From: Metridium senile
Lineage: Eukaryota; Cnidaria; Anthozoa; Actiniaria; Metridiidae
Direction of reading: 5' to 3'
NCBI GenBank assembly: GCA_949775045.1
Contig: OX459106.1
Coordinates: forward strand, 3,398,727-3,462,726
Length of the DNA stretch: 64,000 nucleotides
This document shows positions 1 to 12,229 of this stretch, one piece after another. The translations under genes and the position numbers were made by a program. The notes under the pieces are model-generated. The model searched no databases. It saw nothing but the letters and a program-made list of their open reading frames with translations, and was not told the DNA's origin. How positions within the stretch are numbered: the first letter of the stretch is position 1; every line of letters starts with the position of its first letter.

Positions 1-3000
1 CATTCTGATAAATCCGCAAGATTTTATTTAGAAAAAACTACAAAATCCTACCCAGAATGCAATATGCCCTATAGCGTGATCGGAAAATGTGTCAAAAAGA
101 TCTGGATTTTCGGCACAAAATTTTCGCCTAGACCCTGTTAGTAATGTCTGAGAATATTAGAGCATTCTGATAAATCCTCAAGATTTTATTTAGAAAAAAC
201 TACAAAATCCTACCCAGATTGCAATATGCCCTATAGGGTGATCTGAAAATGTGTCAAAAAGATCGCTGTTTTCGGCACAAAATTTTCGCCTAGACCCTGT
301 TAGTAATGTCTGAGAATATTAGAGCATTCTGATAAATCCGCAAGATTTTATTTAGAAAAAACTACAAAATTCTACCCAGAATGCAATATGCCCTATAGGG
401 TATTCTGAAAATGTGTCAAAAAGATCGGGGTTTTCGGCACAAAAATTTTGCCTAGACCCTGTTAGTAATGTCTGGGAATATTAGAGCATTCTGATAAATC
501 CGCAAGATTTTATTTAGAAAAAACTACAAAATTTTACCCAGAATGCAATATGCCCTATAGGGTGATCTGAAAATGTGTCAAAAAGATCGGGGTTTTCGGC
601 ACAAAATTTTTGCCTAGACCCTGTTAGTAATGTCTGAGAATATTAGAGCATTCTGATAAATCCGCAAGATTTTATTTAGAAAAAACTACAAAATCCTACC
701 CAGAATGCAATATGCCCAATAGGGTGATCTGAAAATGTGTCAAAAAGATCTGGATTTTCGGCACAAAATTATTGCCTAGACCCTGTTAGTAATGTCTGAG
801 AATATTAGAGCATTCTGATAAATCCTCAAGATTTTATTTAGAAAAAACTACAAAATCCTACCCAGAATGCAATATGCCCTATAGGGTATTCTGAAAATGT
901 GTCAAAAAGATCTGGGTTTTCGGCATAAAATGATCGCCTAGACCCTGTTAGTAATGTCTGGGAATATTAGAGCATTCTGATAAATCCGCAAGATTTTATT
1001 TAGAAAAAACTACAAAATCCTACCCAGAATGCAATATGCCCTATAGGGTGATCTGAAAATGTGTCAAAAAGATCGCTGTTTTCGGCACAAAATTTTCGCC
1101 TAGACCCTGTTAGTAATGTCTGAGAATATTAGAGCATTCTGATAAATCCGCAAGATTTTATTTAGAAAAAACTACAAAATTCTACCCAGAATGCAATATG
1201 CCCTATAGGGTATTCTGAAAATGTGTCCAAAAGATCGGGGTTTTCGGCACAAAAATTTTGCCTAGACCCAGTTAGTAATGTCTGGGAATATTAGAGCATT
1301 CTGATAAATCCGCAAGATTTTATTTAGAAAAAACTACAAAATTTTACCCAGAATGCAATATGCCCTATAGGGTGATCTTAAAATGTGTCAAAAAGATCGG
1401 GGTTTTCGGCACAAAATTTTTGCCTAGACCCTGTTAGTAATGTCTGAGAATATTAGAGCATTCTGATAAATTCGCAAGATTTTATTTAGAAAAAACTACA
1501 AAATTCTACCCAGAATGCAATATGCCCTATAGGGTGATCTGAAAATGTGTCAAAAAGATCGCTGTTTTCGGCACAAAATTTTCGCCTAGACCCTGTTAGT
1601 AATGTCTGAGAATATTAGAGCATTCTGATAAATCCGCAAGATTTTATTTAGAAAAAACTACAAAATTCTACCCAGAATGCAATATGCCCTATAGGGTATT
1701 CTGAAAATGTGTCCAAAAGATCGGGGTTTTCGGCACAAAAATTTTGCCTAGACCCAGTTAGTAATGTCTGGGAATATTAGAGCATTCTGATAAATCCGCA
1801 AGATTTTATTTAGAAAAAACTACAAAATTTTACCCAGAATGCAATATGCCCTATAGGGTGATCTTAAAATGTGTCAAAAAGATCGGGGTTTTCGGCACAA
1901 AATTTTTGCCTAGACCCTGTTAGTAATGTCTGAGAATATTAGAGCATTCTGATAAATTCGCAAGATTTTATTTAGAAAAAACTACAAAATTCTACCCAGA
2001 ATGCAATATGCCCTATAGGGTGATCTGAAAATGTGTCAAAAAGATCGCTGTTTTCGGCACAAAATTTTCGCCTAGACCCTGTTAGTAATGTCTGAGAATA
2101 TTAGAGCATTCTGATAAATCCGCAAGATTTTATTTAGAAAAAACTACAAAATTCTACCCAGAATGCAATATGCCCTATAGGGTATTCTGAAAATGTGTCC
2201 AAAAGATCGGGGTTTTCGGCACAAAAATTTTGCCTAGACCCAGTTAGTAATGTCTGGGAATATTAGAGCATTCTGATAAATCCGCAAGATTTTATTTAGA
2301 AAAAACTACAAAATTTTACCCAGAATGCAATATGCCCTATAGGGTGATCTTAAAATGTGTCAAAAAGATCGGGGTTTTCGGCACAAAATTTTTGCCTAGA
2401 CCCTGTTAGTAATGTCTGAGAATATTAGAGCATTCTGATAAATTCGCAAGATTTTATTTAGAAAAAACTACAAAATCCTACCCAGAATGCAATATGCCCT
2501 ATAGGGTGATCTGAAAATGTGTCAAAAAGTTCGGGGTTTTCGGCACAAAATTTTCGCCTAGATCCTGTTAGTAATGTCTGAGAATATTAGAGCATTCTGA
2601 TCAATCCGCAAGATTTTATTTAGAAAAAACTACGAAATCCTACCCAGAATGCAATATGCCCTATAGGGTGATCGGAAAATGTGTCAAAAAGATCTGGATT
2701 TTCGGCACAAAATTTTTGCCTAGACCCTGTTAGTAATGTCTGAGAATATTAGAGCATTCTCATAAATCCTCAAGATTTTATTTAGAAAAAACTACAAAAT
2801 CCTACCCAGAATGCAATATGCCCTATAGGGTATTCTGAAAATGTGTCAAAAAGATCGGGGTTTTCGGCATAAAATGATCGCCTAGACCCTGTTAGTAATG
2901 TCTGGGAATATTCGAGCATTCTGATAAATCCTCAAGATTTTATTTAGAAAAAACTACAAAATCCTACCCAGAATGCAATATGCCCTATAGGGTGATGTGA

Positions 3001-6000
3001 AAATGTGTCAAAAAGATCGTGGTTTTCGGCACAAAACTTTTGTCTAGACCCTGTTAGTAATGTCTGAGAATATTAGAGCATTCTGATCAATCCGCAAGAT
3101 TTTATTTAGAAAAAACTACAAAATTCTACCCAGAATGCAATATGCCCTATAGGGTGATCTGAAAATGTGTCAAAAAGATCGGGGTTTTCGGCACAAAAAT
3201 TTTGCCTAGACCCTGTTAGTAATGTCTGACAATATTAGAGCATTCTGATAAATCCGCAAGATTTTATTTAGAAAAAACTACAAAATCCTACTCAGAATGC
3301 AATATGCCCTATAGGGTGATGTGAAAATGTGTCAAAAAGATCGGGGTTTTCGGCACAAAATTTTCGCCTGGACCCTGTTAGTAATGTCTGAGAATATTAG
3401 AGCATTCTGATCAATCCGCAAGATTTTATTAAGAAAAAACTACAAAATCCTACCCAGAATGCAATATGCCCTATAGGGTGATCGGAAAATGTGTCAAAAA
3501 GATCTGGGTTTTTGGCACAAAATTTTCGCCTAGACCCTGTTAGTAATGTCTGAGAATATTAGAGCATTCTGATAAATCCTCAAGATTTTATTTAGAAAAA
3601 ACTACAAAATCCTACCCAGAATGCAATATGCCCTATAGGGTATTCTGAAAATGTGTCAAAAAGATCGGGGTTTTCGGCACAAAATTTTTGCCTAGACCCT
3701 GTTAGTAATGTCTGAGAATATTAGAGCATTCTGATAAATCCGCAAGATTTTATTTAGAAAAAACTACAAAATCCTACCCAGAATGCAATATGCCCTATAG
3801 GGTGATCTGAAAATGTGTCAAAAAGATCTGGGTTTTCGGCATAAAATGATCGCCTAGACCCTGTTAGTAATGTCTGGGAATATTAGAGCATTCTCATAAA
3901 TCCGCAAGATTTTATTTAGAAAAAACTACAAAATCCTACCCAGAATGCAATATGCCCTATAGGGTGATCTGAAAATGTGTCAAAAAGATCTGGGTTTTCG
4001 GCATAAAATGATCGCCTAGACCCTGTTAGTAATGTCTGGGAATATTAGAGCATTCTCATAAATCCGCAAGATTTTATTTAGAAAAAACTACAAAATCCTA
4101 CCCAGAATGCAATATGCCCTATAGGGTGATCGGAAAATGTGTCAAAAAGATCGGGGTTTTCGGCACAAAACTTTTGTCTAGACCCTGTTAGTAATGTCTG
4201 AGAATATTAGAGCATTCTGATCAATCCGCAAGATTTTATTTAGAAAAAACTACAAAATTCTACCCAGAATGCAATATGCCCTATAGGGTGATCTGAAAAT
4301 GTGTCAAAAAGATCGGGGTTTTCGGCACAAAAATTTTGCCTAGACCCTGTTAGTAATGTCTGACAATATTAGAGCATTCTGATAAATCCTCAAGATTTTA
4401 TTTAGAAAAAACTACAAAATCCTACCCAGAATGCAATATGCCCTATAGGGTGATGTGAAAATGTTTAAAAAAGATCGGGGTTTTCGGCACAAAATTTTCG
4501 CCTGGACCCTGTTAGTAATGTCTGAGAATATTAGAGCATTCTGATCAATCCGCAAGATTTTATTAAGAAAAAACTACAAAATCCTACCCAGAATGCAATA
4601 TGCCCTATAGGGTGATCAGAAAATGTGTCAAAAAGATTTGGGTTTTTGGCACAAAATTTTCGCCTAGACCCTGTTAGTAATGTCTGAGAATATTAGAGGA
4701 TTCTGATAAATCCTCAAGATTTTATTTAGAAAAAACTACAAAATCCTACCCAGAATGCAATATGCCCTATAGGGTATTCTGAAAATGTGTCAAAAAGATC
4801 GGGGTTTTCGGCACAAAATTTTTGCCTAGACCCTGTTAGTAATGTCTGAGAAAATTAGAGCATTCTGATAAATCCGCAAGATTTTATTTAGAAAAAACTA
4901 CAAAATCCTACCCAGAATGCAATATGCCCTATAGGGTGATCTGAAAATGTGTCAAAAAGATTGCTGTTTTCGGCACAAAATTTTCGCCTAGACCCTGTTA
5001 GTAATGTCTGAGAATATTAGAGCATTCTGATAAATCCGCAAGATTTTATTTAGAAAAAACTACAAAATCCTACCCAGAATGCAATATGCCCTATAGGGTA
5101 TTCTGAAAATGTGTCAAAAAGATCGGGGTTTTCGGCATAAAATGATCGCCTAGACCCTGTTAGTAATGTCTGAGAATATTAGAGCATTCTGATAAATCCG
5201 CAAGATTTTATTTAGAAAAAACTACAAAATTCTACCCAGAATGCAATATGCCCTATAGGGTATTCTGAAAATGTGTCCAAAAGATCGGAGTTTTCGGCAC
5301 AAAAATTTTGCCTAGACCCTGTTAGTAATGTCTGGGAATATTAGAGCATTCTGATAAATCCGCAAGATTTTATTTAGAAAAAACTACAAAATTTTACCCA
5401 GAATGCAATATGCCCTATAGGGTGATCTGAAAATGTGTCAAAAAGATCGGGGTTTTCGGCACAAAATTTTTGCCTAGACCCTGTTAGTAATGTCTGAGAA
5501 TATTAGAGCATTCTGATAAATCCGCAAGATTTTATTTAGAAAAAACTACAAAATCCTACCCAGAATGCAATATGCCCTATAGGGTGATCTGAAAATGTGT
5601 CAAAAAGTTCGGGGTTATCGGCACAAAATTTTCGCCTAGATCCTGTTAGTAATGTCTGAGAATATTAGAGCATTCTGATCAATCCGCAAGATTTTATTTA
5701 GAAAAAACTACGAAATCCTACCCAGAATGCAATATGCCCTATAGGGTGATCGGAAAATGTGTCAAAAAGATCTGGATTTTCGGCACAAAATTTTTGCCTA
5801 GACCCTGTTAGTAATGTCTGAGAATATTAGAGCATTCTGATAAATCCTCAAGATTTTATTTAGAAAAAACTACAAAATCCTACCCAGAATGCAATATGCC
5901 CTATAGGGTGATGTGAAAATGTGTCAAAAAGATCGGGGTTTTCGGCACAAAATTTTCGCCTGGACCCTGTTAGTAATGTCTGAGAATATTAGAGCATTCT

Positions 6001-7361
6001 GATCAATCCGCAAGATTTTATTAAGAAAAAACTACAAAATCCTACCCAGAATGCAATATGCCCTATAGGGTGATCGGAAAATGTGTCAAAAAGATCTGGG
6101 TTTTTGGCACAAAATTTTCGCCTAGACCCTGTTAGTAATGTCTGAGAATATTAGAGGATTCTGATCAATCCGCAAGATTTTATTTAGAAAAAACTACGAA
6201 ATCCTACCCAGAATGCAATATGCCCTATAGGGTGATCGGAAAATGTGTCAAAAAGATCTGGATTTTCGGCACAAAATTTTTGCCTAGACCCTGTTAGTAA
6301 TGTCTGAGAATATTAGAGCATTCTGATAAATCCTCAAGATTTTATTTAGAAAAAACTACAAAATCCTACCCAGAATGCAATATGCCCTATAGGGTGATGT
6401 GAAAATGTGTCAAAAAGATCGGGGTTTTCGGCACAAAATTTTCGCCTAGACCCTGTTAGTAATGTCTGAGAATATTAGAGCATTCTGATCAATCCGCAAG
6501 ATTTTATTAAGAAAAAACTACAAAATCCTACCCAGAATGCAATATGCCCTATAGGGTGATCGGAAAATGTGTCAAAAAGATCTGGGTTTTTGGCATAAAA
6601 TGATCGCCTAGACCCTGTTAGTAATGTCTGGGAATATTAGAGCATTCTGATAAATCCGCAAGATTTTATTTAGAAAAAACTACAAAATCCTACCCAGAAT
6701 GCAATATGCCCTATAGGGTGATCTGAAAATGTGTCAAAAAGATCGCTGTTTTCGGCACAAAATTTTCGCCTAGACCCTGTTAGTAATGTCTGAGAATATT
6801 AGAGCATTCTCATAAATCCGCAAGATTTTATTTAGAAAAAACTACAAAATCCTACCCAGAATGCAATATGCCCTATAGGGTATTCTGAAAATGTGTCAAA
6901 AAGATCGGGGTTTTCGGCATAAAATGATCGCCTAGACCCTGTTAGTAATGTCTGAGAATATTAGAGCATTCTGATAAATCCGCAAGATTTTATTTAGAAA
7001 AAACTACAAAATCCTACCAAGAATGCAATATGCCCTATAGGGTATTCTGAAAATGTGTCAAAAATATCGGGGTTTTCGGCAAAAATGATCGCCTAGACCC
7101 TGTTAGTAATGTCTGGGAATATTAGAGCATTCTGATCAATCCGCAAGATTTTATTTAGAAAAAACTACAAAATCCTACCCAGAATGCAATATGCCCTATA
7201 GGGTGATCTGAAAATGTGTCAAAAAAATCGGGGTTTTAGGCACAAAACTTTTGTCTAGACCCTGTTAGTAATGTCTGAGAATATTAGAGCATTCTGATAA
7301 ATCCGCAAGATTTTATTTAGAAAAAACTACAGAATTCTACCCAGAATGCAATATGCCCTAT
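1..7361. repeat. 162-bp tandem satellite array, left block
   Basis: About 45 head-to-tail monomers. The landmark CATTCTGATAAATCC recurs at 1, 163, 325 and 487, giving a period of exactly 162 bp. Each monomer holds a run reading TTTTATTTAGAAAAAACTAC, the palindrome CCCTATAGGG and a segment GCCTAGACCCTGTTAGTAAT. Variation is concentrated in a few places, notably the bases after AAAAAGATC (GGGG, GCTG, TGGG or TGGA) and the segment after CGGCA. There is no open frame of note on either strand. The block ends where a DNA transposon interrupts the CCCTATAGGG palindrome. It runs off the left edge of the window, so the true array is longer. Confidence 0.98.
1120..2455. repeat. Higher-order repeat: 486-bp trimer, three copies
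   Basis: Within the satellite, three consecutive blocks of three monomers are nearly identical. The private variant GTGTCCAAAAGATC recurs at about 1,226, 1,712 and 2,198, and the variant GATCTTAAAATG at about 1,374, 1,860 and 2,346. Both are spaced 486 bp apart (3 x 162). This is direct evidence of recent unequal exchange or amplification of a trimeric unit. Confidence 0.9.
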
Positions 7362-8021
7362 TAGTCTAGTGGCTAGGAGGGGTTCCCATGCACCCCCCGG
7401 AAATAAACTTCTTATTAGCATTTTTAGAAAGTTCAAGAAGAGTAGAAAACGAAATGGCTTGTTAACAGGTGTGAAAAATGTCCCACGTGACTTTTTATGC
7501 TACTTTTAAGAACATTTATGCAAATTATTGCCGCCATTGACAAAAAATGTACTTTTTAATATATCTCCGCCAATACTGCAGATAACTACAGAAATGAGGT
7601 GTCTACACCTATGTTTAGGGGGTCAAAAAACATAATGAAGCTATTTTCGTAATGACCATATTTGGCTATTGCATACAAATATGCAAATTAACTCCGCCAT
7701 TACGGTAAAAGCATTATTTCCTTATATCTCTGTCACTGTTGACAATAACTACACCCAAATGGCTTCTACCTCCCTATTTGGAAGGTCCATGAACACATTA
7801 AAGTAATTTTTGACGTGACCACATGTTTCTGTAATATACTAGGTAAGTATGCAAATTATTGCCGCCATTACGGAAAAATCATATTTTCACTATAAGACAT
7901 CTATTGTTTCAGATAACTACACAAAAACGGTTTCTATATCCCTATTTGTAGGGTCGATGAACACAGCAGAATAAGTACTGTAGTAATCACACATGTCTGT
8001 GTCATCCTAGACCAAAACAAA
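7362..8021 (+). repeat. Left terminal inverted repeat (660 bp)
   Basis: It begins TAGTCTAGTGGC and ends GTCTAGG-type sequence beside AAAACAAA at 8,021. It contains internal sub-repeats: short units ending in sequences such as GCCGCCATTACGG or GCCGCCATTGAC recur about every 150-160 bp (near 7,528, 7,690 and 7,860), each followed by a segment containing AACTACA and a run ending near TTTGTAGGGTC. It pairs with the right repeat with only scattered mismatches. Confidence 0.93.
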
Positions 8022-8022
8022 T

Positions 8023-8408
8023 CTACATGTCGTTGTCAGAGTCGGTGTAACATTCGGAATCTTCGGAATCTTCTTCCTCTTCTTCCATGTCTTCCTCTTC
8101 ATTATCGTCTTCTTCACCTGCAGTGGCTAGGATGTCAACCAGCGTGATGGGTCCAGAAGCCCAAACGGGCTCCAACACTCCTTGGTCAGTCTTTGTCCAT
8201 CCCTGCCCCTCATCATAGGGTTTGGGCTTTTCTACGATCGCTTGGTCAGCCCTCTTGTACAAAGCAACGCGATGGTTTACACGTTGTATGTGTGGCTTTA
8301 GCGCGGAAAGACACGGTGGAAGACGAGCAAGGTCAACCTTAGACTTTGTAGTGAGTTTCTCGTCCTCGCCTACCATCTTCCGAAGCATTTTAGCACGAAC
8401 GACGTCCA
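8023..8408 (-). pseudogene. 3' exon remnant of a transposon-borne gene with acidic C-terminus
   Basis: An open frame of about 128 codons ends with TAG at 8,023-8,025, directly abutting the inner end of the left inverted repeat. A CAG acceptor-like sequence lies at its upstream end near 8,409. The middle contains LPPCLSALKPHI, RVNHRVALYKRA and GWTKTDQGVLEPVW. This general pattern (LPP..ALxxHxxR, then a Trp-rich GW..T..G..EP.W segment) I associate from memory with a repeat-borne protein family common in cnidarians. The last 30 residues are almost all Glu, Asp and Ser. I infer this is what remains of the gene carried by the inverted-repeat element, cut off by the retrotransposon inserted just upstream. 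Its function is unknown. Confidence 0.6.
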
Positions 8409-8499
8409 CTGAAGACTCTCGAAACTATCCATACATGACACAGGTGAACATTTCTAGCTGTTTCACTACTTCAGACTTGACGTCCCAATTGGCACCAAG

Positions 8500-9527
8500 T
8501 TGTTTGATCTTATTTTCTGCGTTGAATCATGGCTAAACTCAAAGTACTTGGACTGTGAATTACTCTCCTGTTCTGAATTCGTCATCCACAGACGAGACAG
8601 GGAAAAACGTACGGGAGGGGGTGTTTTTCTGGCAGTCAGAAATCACATCCTAAGCCGACGTCGTCGTGATCTCGAAGCGGATGCAGAAATTTTAGTTTGC
8701 GAACTCCATCCCAACTCGAGACGAAAAATATTGGCAATTGTTTTCTATAGGCCTCCTGACAGCGATGTCTACTGTCTTAAACAACTCAAGAAAACTCTAC
8801 GCTTGGTATCAAAAGCCAAGTTTGATCAAATAATTCTAATCGGTGATTTCAACTTCTCAGAAATAGATTGGAACACAGGAATTGCAACATCGAACGATGC
8901 TGTATATATTTATTTTACTTATGGCAACTAGTAGACTTTCCAACTGGAAAACAAAACATACTGGATTTAATTTTGACTACCATTCCAACCAAGTTCCAGC
9001 ATATATATGGGTACGACGATATCATATGTACAGACCACAAATTAATTAGCTTTGAGTTAAGTCTTAAAGTTTCAAAACGACCGAAAGTGAAACGCGTTGT
9101 TTACAATTTCAAAAATGCAAATTGGACGGGACTCATTAAAAAAAATCCTGTGGGACTTATGCTTTACAATGTCCTTGACGACATTAACTTATCACTTGCT
9201 AATTGGAATGATTTGTTCCTTTCTGCTGTCGACGATCACATTCCTAAATCAAAAGTTAAAAATGTAAACAATCATCCGTGGATGGATAACGAGCTTCGAT
9301 CAATGATTCAAAAGAAGGATGCGCAGAGAAAAAAGGCAATCAAAACGGGCTCTCTCTTGGCAAAGAATAAGTTTAATGATCTCCGTCGTGCTACAAAAAA
9401 GCTGATATCCCAAAAACGAAAAGATCTTGCAGAAAAACTGAAAAATTCCATCGCTGAAAATCCCAAACGTTTCTGGCAATATGTGAAGTCTCAGACAACT
9501 GTCAATCTATCACTCAGCTTCCTATGA
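8500..9527 (+). pseudogene. LINE endonuclease (C-terminal part) and linker, decayed
   Basis: The endonuclease/exonuclease/phosphatase fold is recognisable from ESWLNS near the start, GGGVFLAVR, VFYRPPDS and the catalytic-type IGDFNFSEIDW. The frame breaks near 8,910, where the first frame ends at 8,931 and the reading continues in another frame from about 8,930 with VDFPTG and the segment DHKLISFEL, which carries the catalytic DH. The N-terminal strands and the first catalytic Asn and Glu region are absent. The linker (9,100-9,520) is Lys/Arg-rich with NHPWMDNELR and WQYVK, typical of LINE ORF2, and ends at an early stop at 9,525. Confidence 0.85.
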
Positions 9528-9560
9528 AATGGTCAATCTTTCATAACTAACACTAAAGAA

Positions 9561-11221
9561 ATGGCAAATACCCTAAACCAGTTCTTTCATTCTGTATTTT
9601 GCCTGGCAACACCTCTACAATCTACTAGCGTCAACTCGACCACTCAAGTCGACGTGGAATTATGTTCTGTTAGCTTAACTGCTGCTGATGTGGAGAAAGT
9701 TCTTCTGAATCTTGACCCAAATAAAGCAAACGGTCCAGATGATATCCCTGGTGCCCTATTAAAAAACACCGCCAACGAGATTGCTCCATCCTTGTGTCAG
9801 CTATTTAATCTATCACTATCACTTGGTTCGTTTACCAATTTGTGGAAACGAGCCAATGTCACACCAGTATTTAAAAAAGACGACCCGACTTTACCAGAGA
9901 ACTACAGACCTGTCTCTTTTCTACCTATCGTATCCAAAGTCTTTGAACGCTGTGTCTACAACCACTGCTTTGCTCACCTTGAAAGATCCTTTTACCATCT
10001 TCAACACGGTTTCCTCAAAGGAAAATCAACTGTTACACAACTACTGGAAGTATACAATGACATCTTGGATAAACTAGCAAGTGGTAGTGAGATACATGTT
10101 GTTCACTTAGACCTTTCTAAAGCCTTTGATAAGGTTTCACACCTCCATCTTATAACAAGGCTAAGGGAATATGGAGTTGCTGGCTCTCTTCTCGAGTGGT
10201 TTGAATCATATCTGTCTAACAGACAGCAACGTGTAGTACTGAACGGAACTTCTTCATCTTGGCTACCCGTACCATCTGGCGTTCCGCAGGGGTCAATTCT
10301 GGGCCCCTGCTCTTTTTGGTCTATGCTAACAATATACCATGTTATGTGCAAGGCGGTTCTACAATCGCCCTTTATGCCGACGACTCTAAACTCTATCACT
10401 CTGTTGACTCCCCAACATCTGCTCTTTGTCTTCAAGCGGACATAGATTCCTTACATAAGTGGAGTCTAGACCATGGAATGGAATTCAGTACTTCTAAATG
10501 CAAAGTTTTACAAATGTCTAAAAAAAAGAACACTATAACAAGCAATCCTACCATCTGGCTGGGCAGGTTCTTGAATCTTGAATCAAACAAAAGACCTTGG
10601 TGTACTTGTGACCACAGATCTGTCATGGAAAACACACATTGAACTCATGTGCTCAAAGGCGAACAAATTATTAGGACTTGTGAAGCAAGTTTGCTGCCAC
10701 GTACGCGATCCTGCAACAAAACAGCTCCTCTATTGTACTTTGGTTAGACCCCGATTAGAATACGCAAGTAATTTGTGGTCGCCACACACAGCTAAGCATG
10801 TAGCTTTAATAGAGAACATCCAACGTCGAGCAACCAAATTTATATTAAACTATCCACCCTCCGATGTAAGCTACACAGAAAGACTCAAAACTCTTAATCT
10901 ACTACCGTTAGAACATAGACGTGATATCATCGACTTGACATTGTTTTACAAGATTAAATCCGAAATCATCGACATAAAAAGTTTTTCCAACCTACTAATT
11001 CCGTCTACGTGAAGCTACTCTACTCGGAACTTTGACCCTTCGAACTATAGACCTCTTTTACATCACAAACAAAATTACTACCGTAAATCATACTTTCCCA
11101 GAACTATAGCTTTGTGGAACAGTCTCCCTTCGAACTTAAAGAACGTTGATAGCCTATCTAATTTCAAAAATCTACTCCAAATTCTCTATTCAAATAAATT
11201 AACAACGTATCGACCACCATA
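9561..11221 (+). pseudogene. LINE reverse transcriptase and C-terminal region, frameshifted
   Basis: The reverse transcriptase core is clear: PNKANGPDDIPG, then ENYRPVSFLPIVSKVFE, HLDLSKAFDKVSH (with catalytic Asp) and SGVPQGSILGP. A frameshift near 10,300 moves the rest, including the catalytic YADD box near 10,375, into another frame. A second shift near 10,580 leads to TKDLGVL. An in-frame TGA at 11,010-11,012 interrupts the C-terminal region, which otherwise continues through WNSLP to a TAG at 11,219-11,221. In the FLVY block the usual N-D pair reads N-N, another sign of decay. With at least two shifts and a nonsense codon it cannot make a working protein. Confidence 0.9.
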
Positions 11222-11388
11222 GATTTAAAATATTTTTCTGTTTATATTAATTATTTAAATATTTGTTAACTTTGTTTATTTGATGTTTTACTTTTTTATA
11301 GGTTTAAATTGTCAATTGGGATTTTCGTCCTGTAATTTTCACCTGTTCGTCCAAATATTGTTATGTAATATCTTGTTATGACGAATTC

Positions 11389-11414
11389 TATTAAACTAAA
11401 CTAAACTAAACTAA
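11389..11414 (+). repeat. LINE 3' tail of 5-bp units (ACTAA)n
   Basis: About five copies of a 5-bp unit follow the retrotransposon 3' UTR and mark its 3' terminus. A tandem short-unit tail in place of poly-A is typical of CR1/L2-type LINEs. Confidence 0.75.
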
Positions 11415-11568
11415 GAATGATCTTCCCGAACTTCCACGCCTCAGTCTTTCTATAAAAATAAACGTTTCATTATGTCAATGGAATTTATAACCGCTTTTGA
11501 TAAGCTATCGATATCTTTGACAGAAAATTCACAGAGAAAAATCTGTTTTTCATAATAGCTTCCCAAAA

Positions 11569-12229
11569 TTTGTTTTGGTCTAGGATGACACAGACATGTG
11601 TGATTACTACAGTAGTTATTCTGCTGTGTTCATCGACCCTACAAATAGGGATATAGAAGCCGTTTTTGTGTAGTTATCTGAAACAATAGATGTCTTATAG
11701 TGAAAATATGATTTTTTCCGTAATGGCGGCAATAGTTTGCATACGTACCTAGTATATTACAGAAACATGTGGTCACATCAAAAATTACTTTAATGTGTTC
11801 ATGGACCTTCCAAATAGGGAGGTAGAAGCCATTTGGGTGTAGTTATTGTCAACAGTGACAGAGATATAAGGAAATAATTCTTTTACCGTAATGGCGGAGT
11901 TAATTTGCATATTTGTATGCAATAGCCAAATATGGTCATTACGAAAATAGCTTCATTGTGTTATTTGACCCCCTAAACATGGGTTTAGACACCTCATTTC
12001 TGTAGTTATCTGCAGTATTGGCTGAGATATATTAAAAAGTACATTTTTTGTCAATGGCGGTAATAATTTGCATAAATGTTCTTAAAAGTAGCATAAAAAG
12101 TCACGTGGGACATTTTTCACACCTGTTAACAAGGCATTTCGTTTTCTACTCTTCTTGAACTTTCTAAAAATGCTAATAAGAAGTTTATTTCCGGGGGGTG
12201 CATGGGAACCCCTCCTAGCCACTAGACTA
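11569..12229 (-). repeat. Right terminal inverted repeat (660 bp)
   Basis: Reverse complement of 7,362-8,021, starting at TTTGTTTTGGTC and ending GCCACTAGACTA. It differs from the left copy at scattered positions, including single-base changes in the GTAATGGCGG segments. The open frame read across 12,082-12,276 is a by-product of this repeat. Confidence 0.93.

Larger units (their letters stand above)
8488..11414 (+). mobile_element. 5'-truncated non-LTR retrotransposon (CR1/L2-like LINE), inserted in the DNA transposon
   Basis: One strand encodes, in order, a C-terminal part of an AP-type endonuclease, a linker, a reverse transcriptase and a C-terminal segment with the WNSLP motif. A short 3' UTR follows and ends in tandem 5-bp units (ACTAA) near 11,390-11,414 rather than poly-A. 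There is no ORF1 and the endonuclease lacks its N-terminus, so it is 5' truncated, as expected from abortive target-primed reverse transcription. The frame is broken several times. The 5-bp tail and the WNSLP C-terminus fit the CR1/L2 group; this clade assignment is inference. I could not find clear target duplications, and the 5' boundary is uncertain by tens of bases. Confidence 0.88.
7362..12229. mobile_element. DNA transposon with 660-bp terminal inverted repeats
   Basis: The two ends are near-perfect inverted copies: 7,362-8,021 matches the reverse complement of about 11,569-12,229. The tips read TAGTCTAGTGGCTAGGAGG. It sits in the CCCTATAGGG palindrome of a satellite monomer and is flanked by TAT on both sides, a 3-bp target duplication. 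The unoccupied copy of the same monomer is at about 16,560-16,620. Between the repeats are a minus-strand coding remnant next to the left repeat, a non-LTR retrotransposon filling most of the interior, and about 150 bp of element sequence before the right repeat. No transposase catalytic domain is visible, so this copy is probably non-autonomous. I cannot assign a superfamily: a 3-bp duplication of sequence TAT does not match the usual TTA/TAA of PIF/Harbinger. Confidence 0.93.

Noticed and set aside
1..7361. CRISPR-like array
   Set aside because: The repeats are directly adjacent 162-bp monomers without unique spacers, in a eukaryotic setting: a satellite.
8222..8536. Plus-strand open frame of 104 codons
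   Set aside because: It is antisense to the transposon gene remnant and runs into the LINE in the wrong frame; no recognisable motif.
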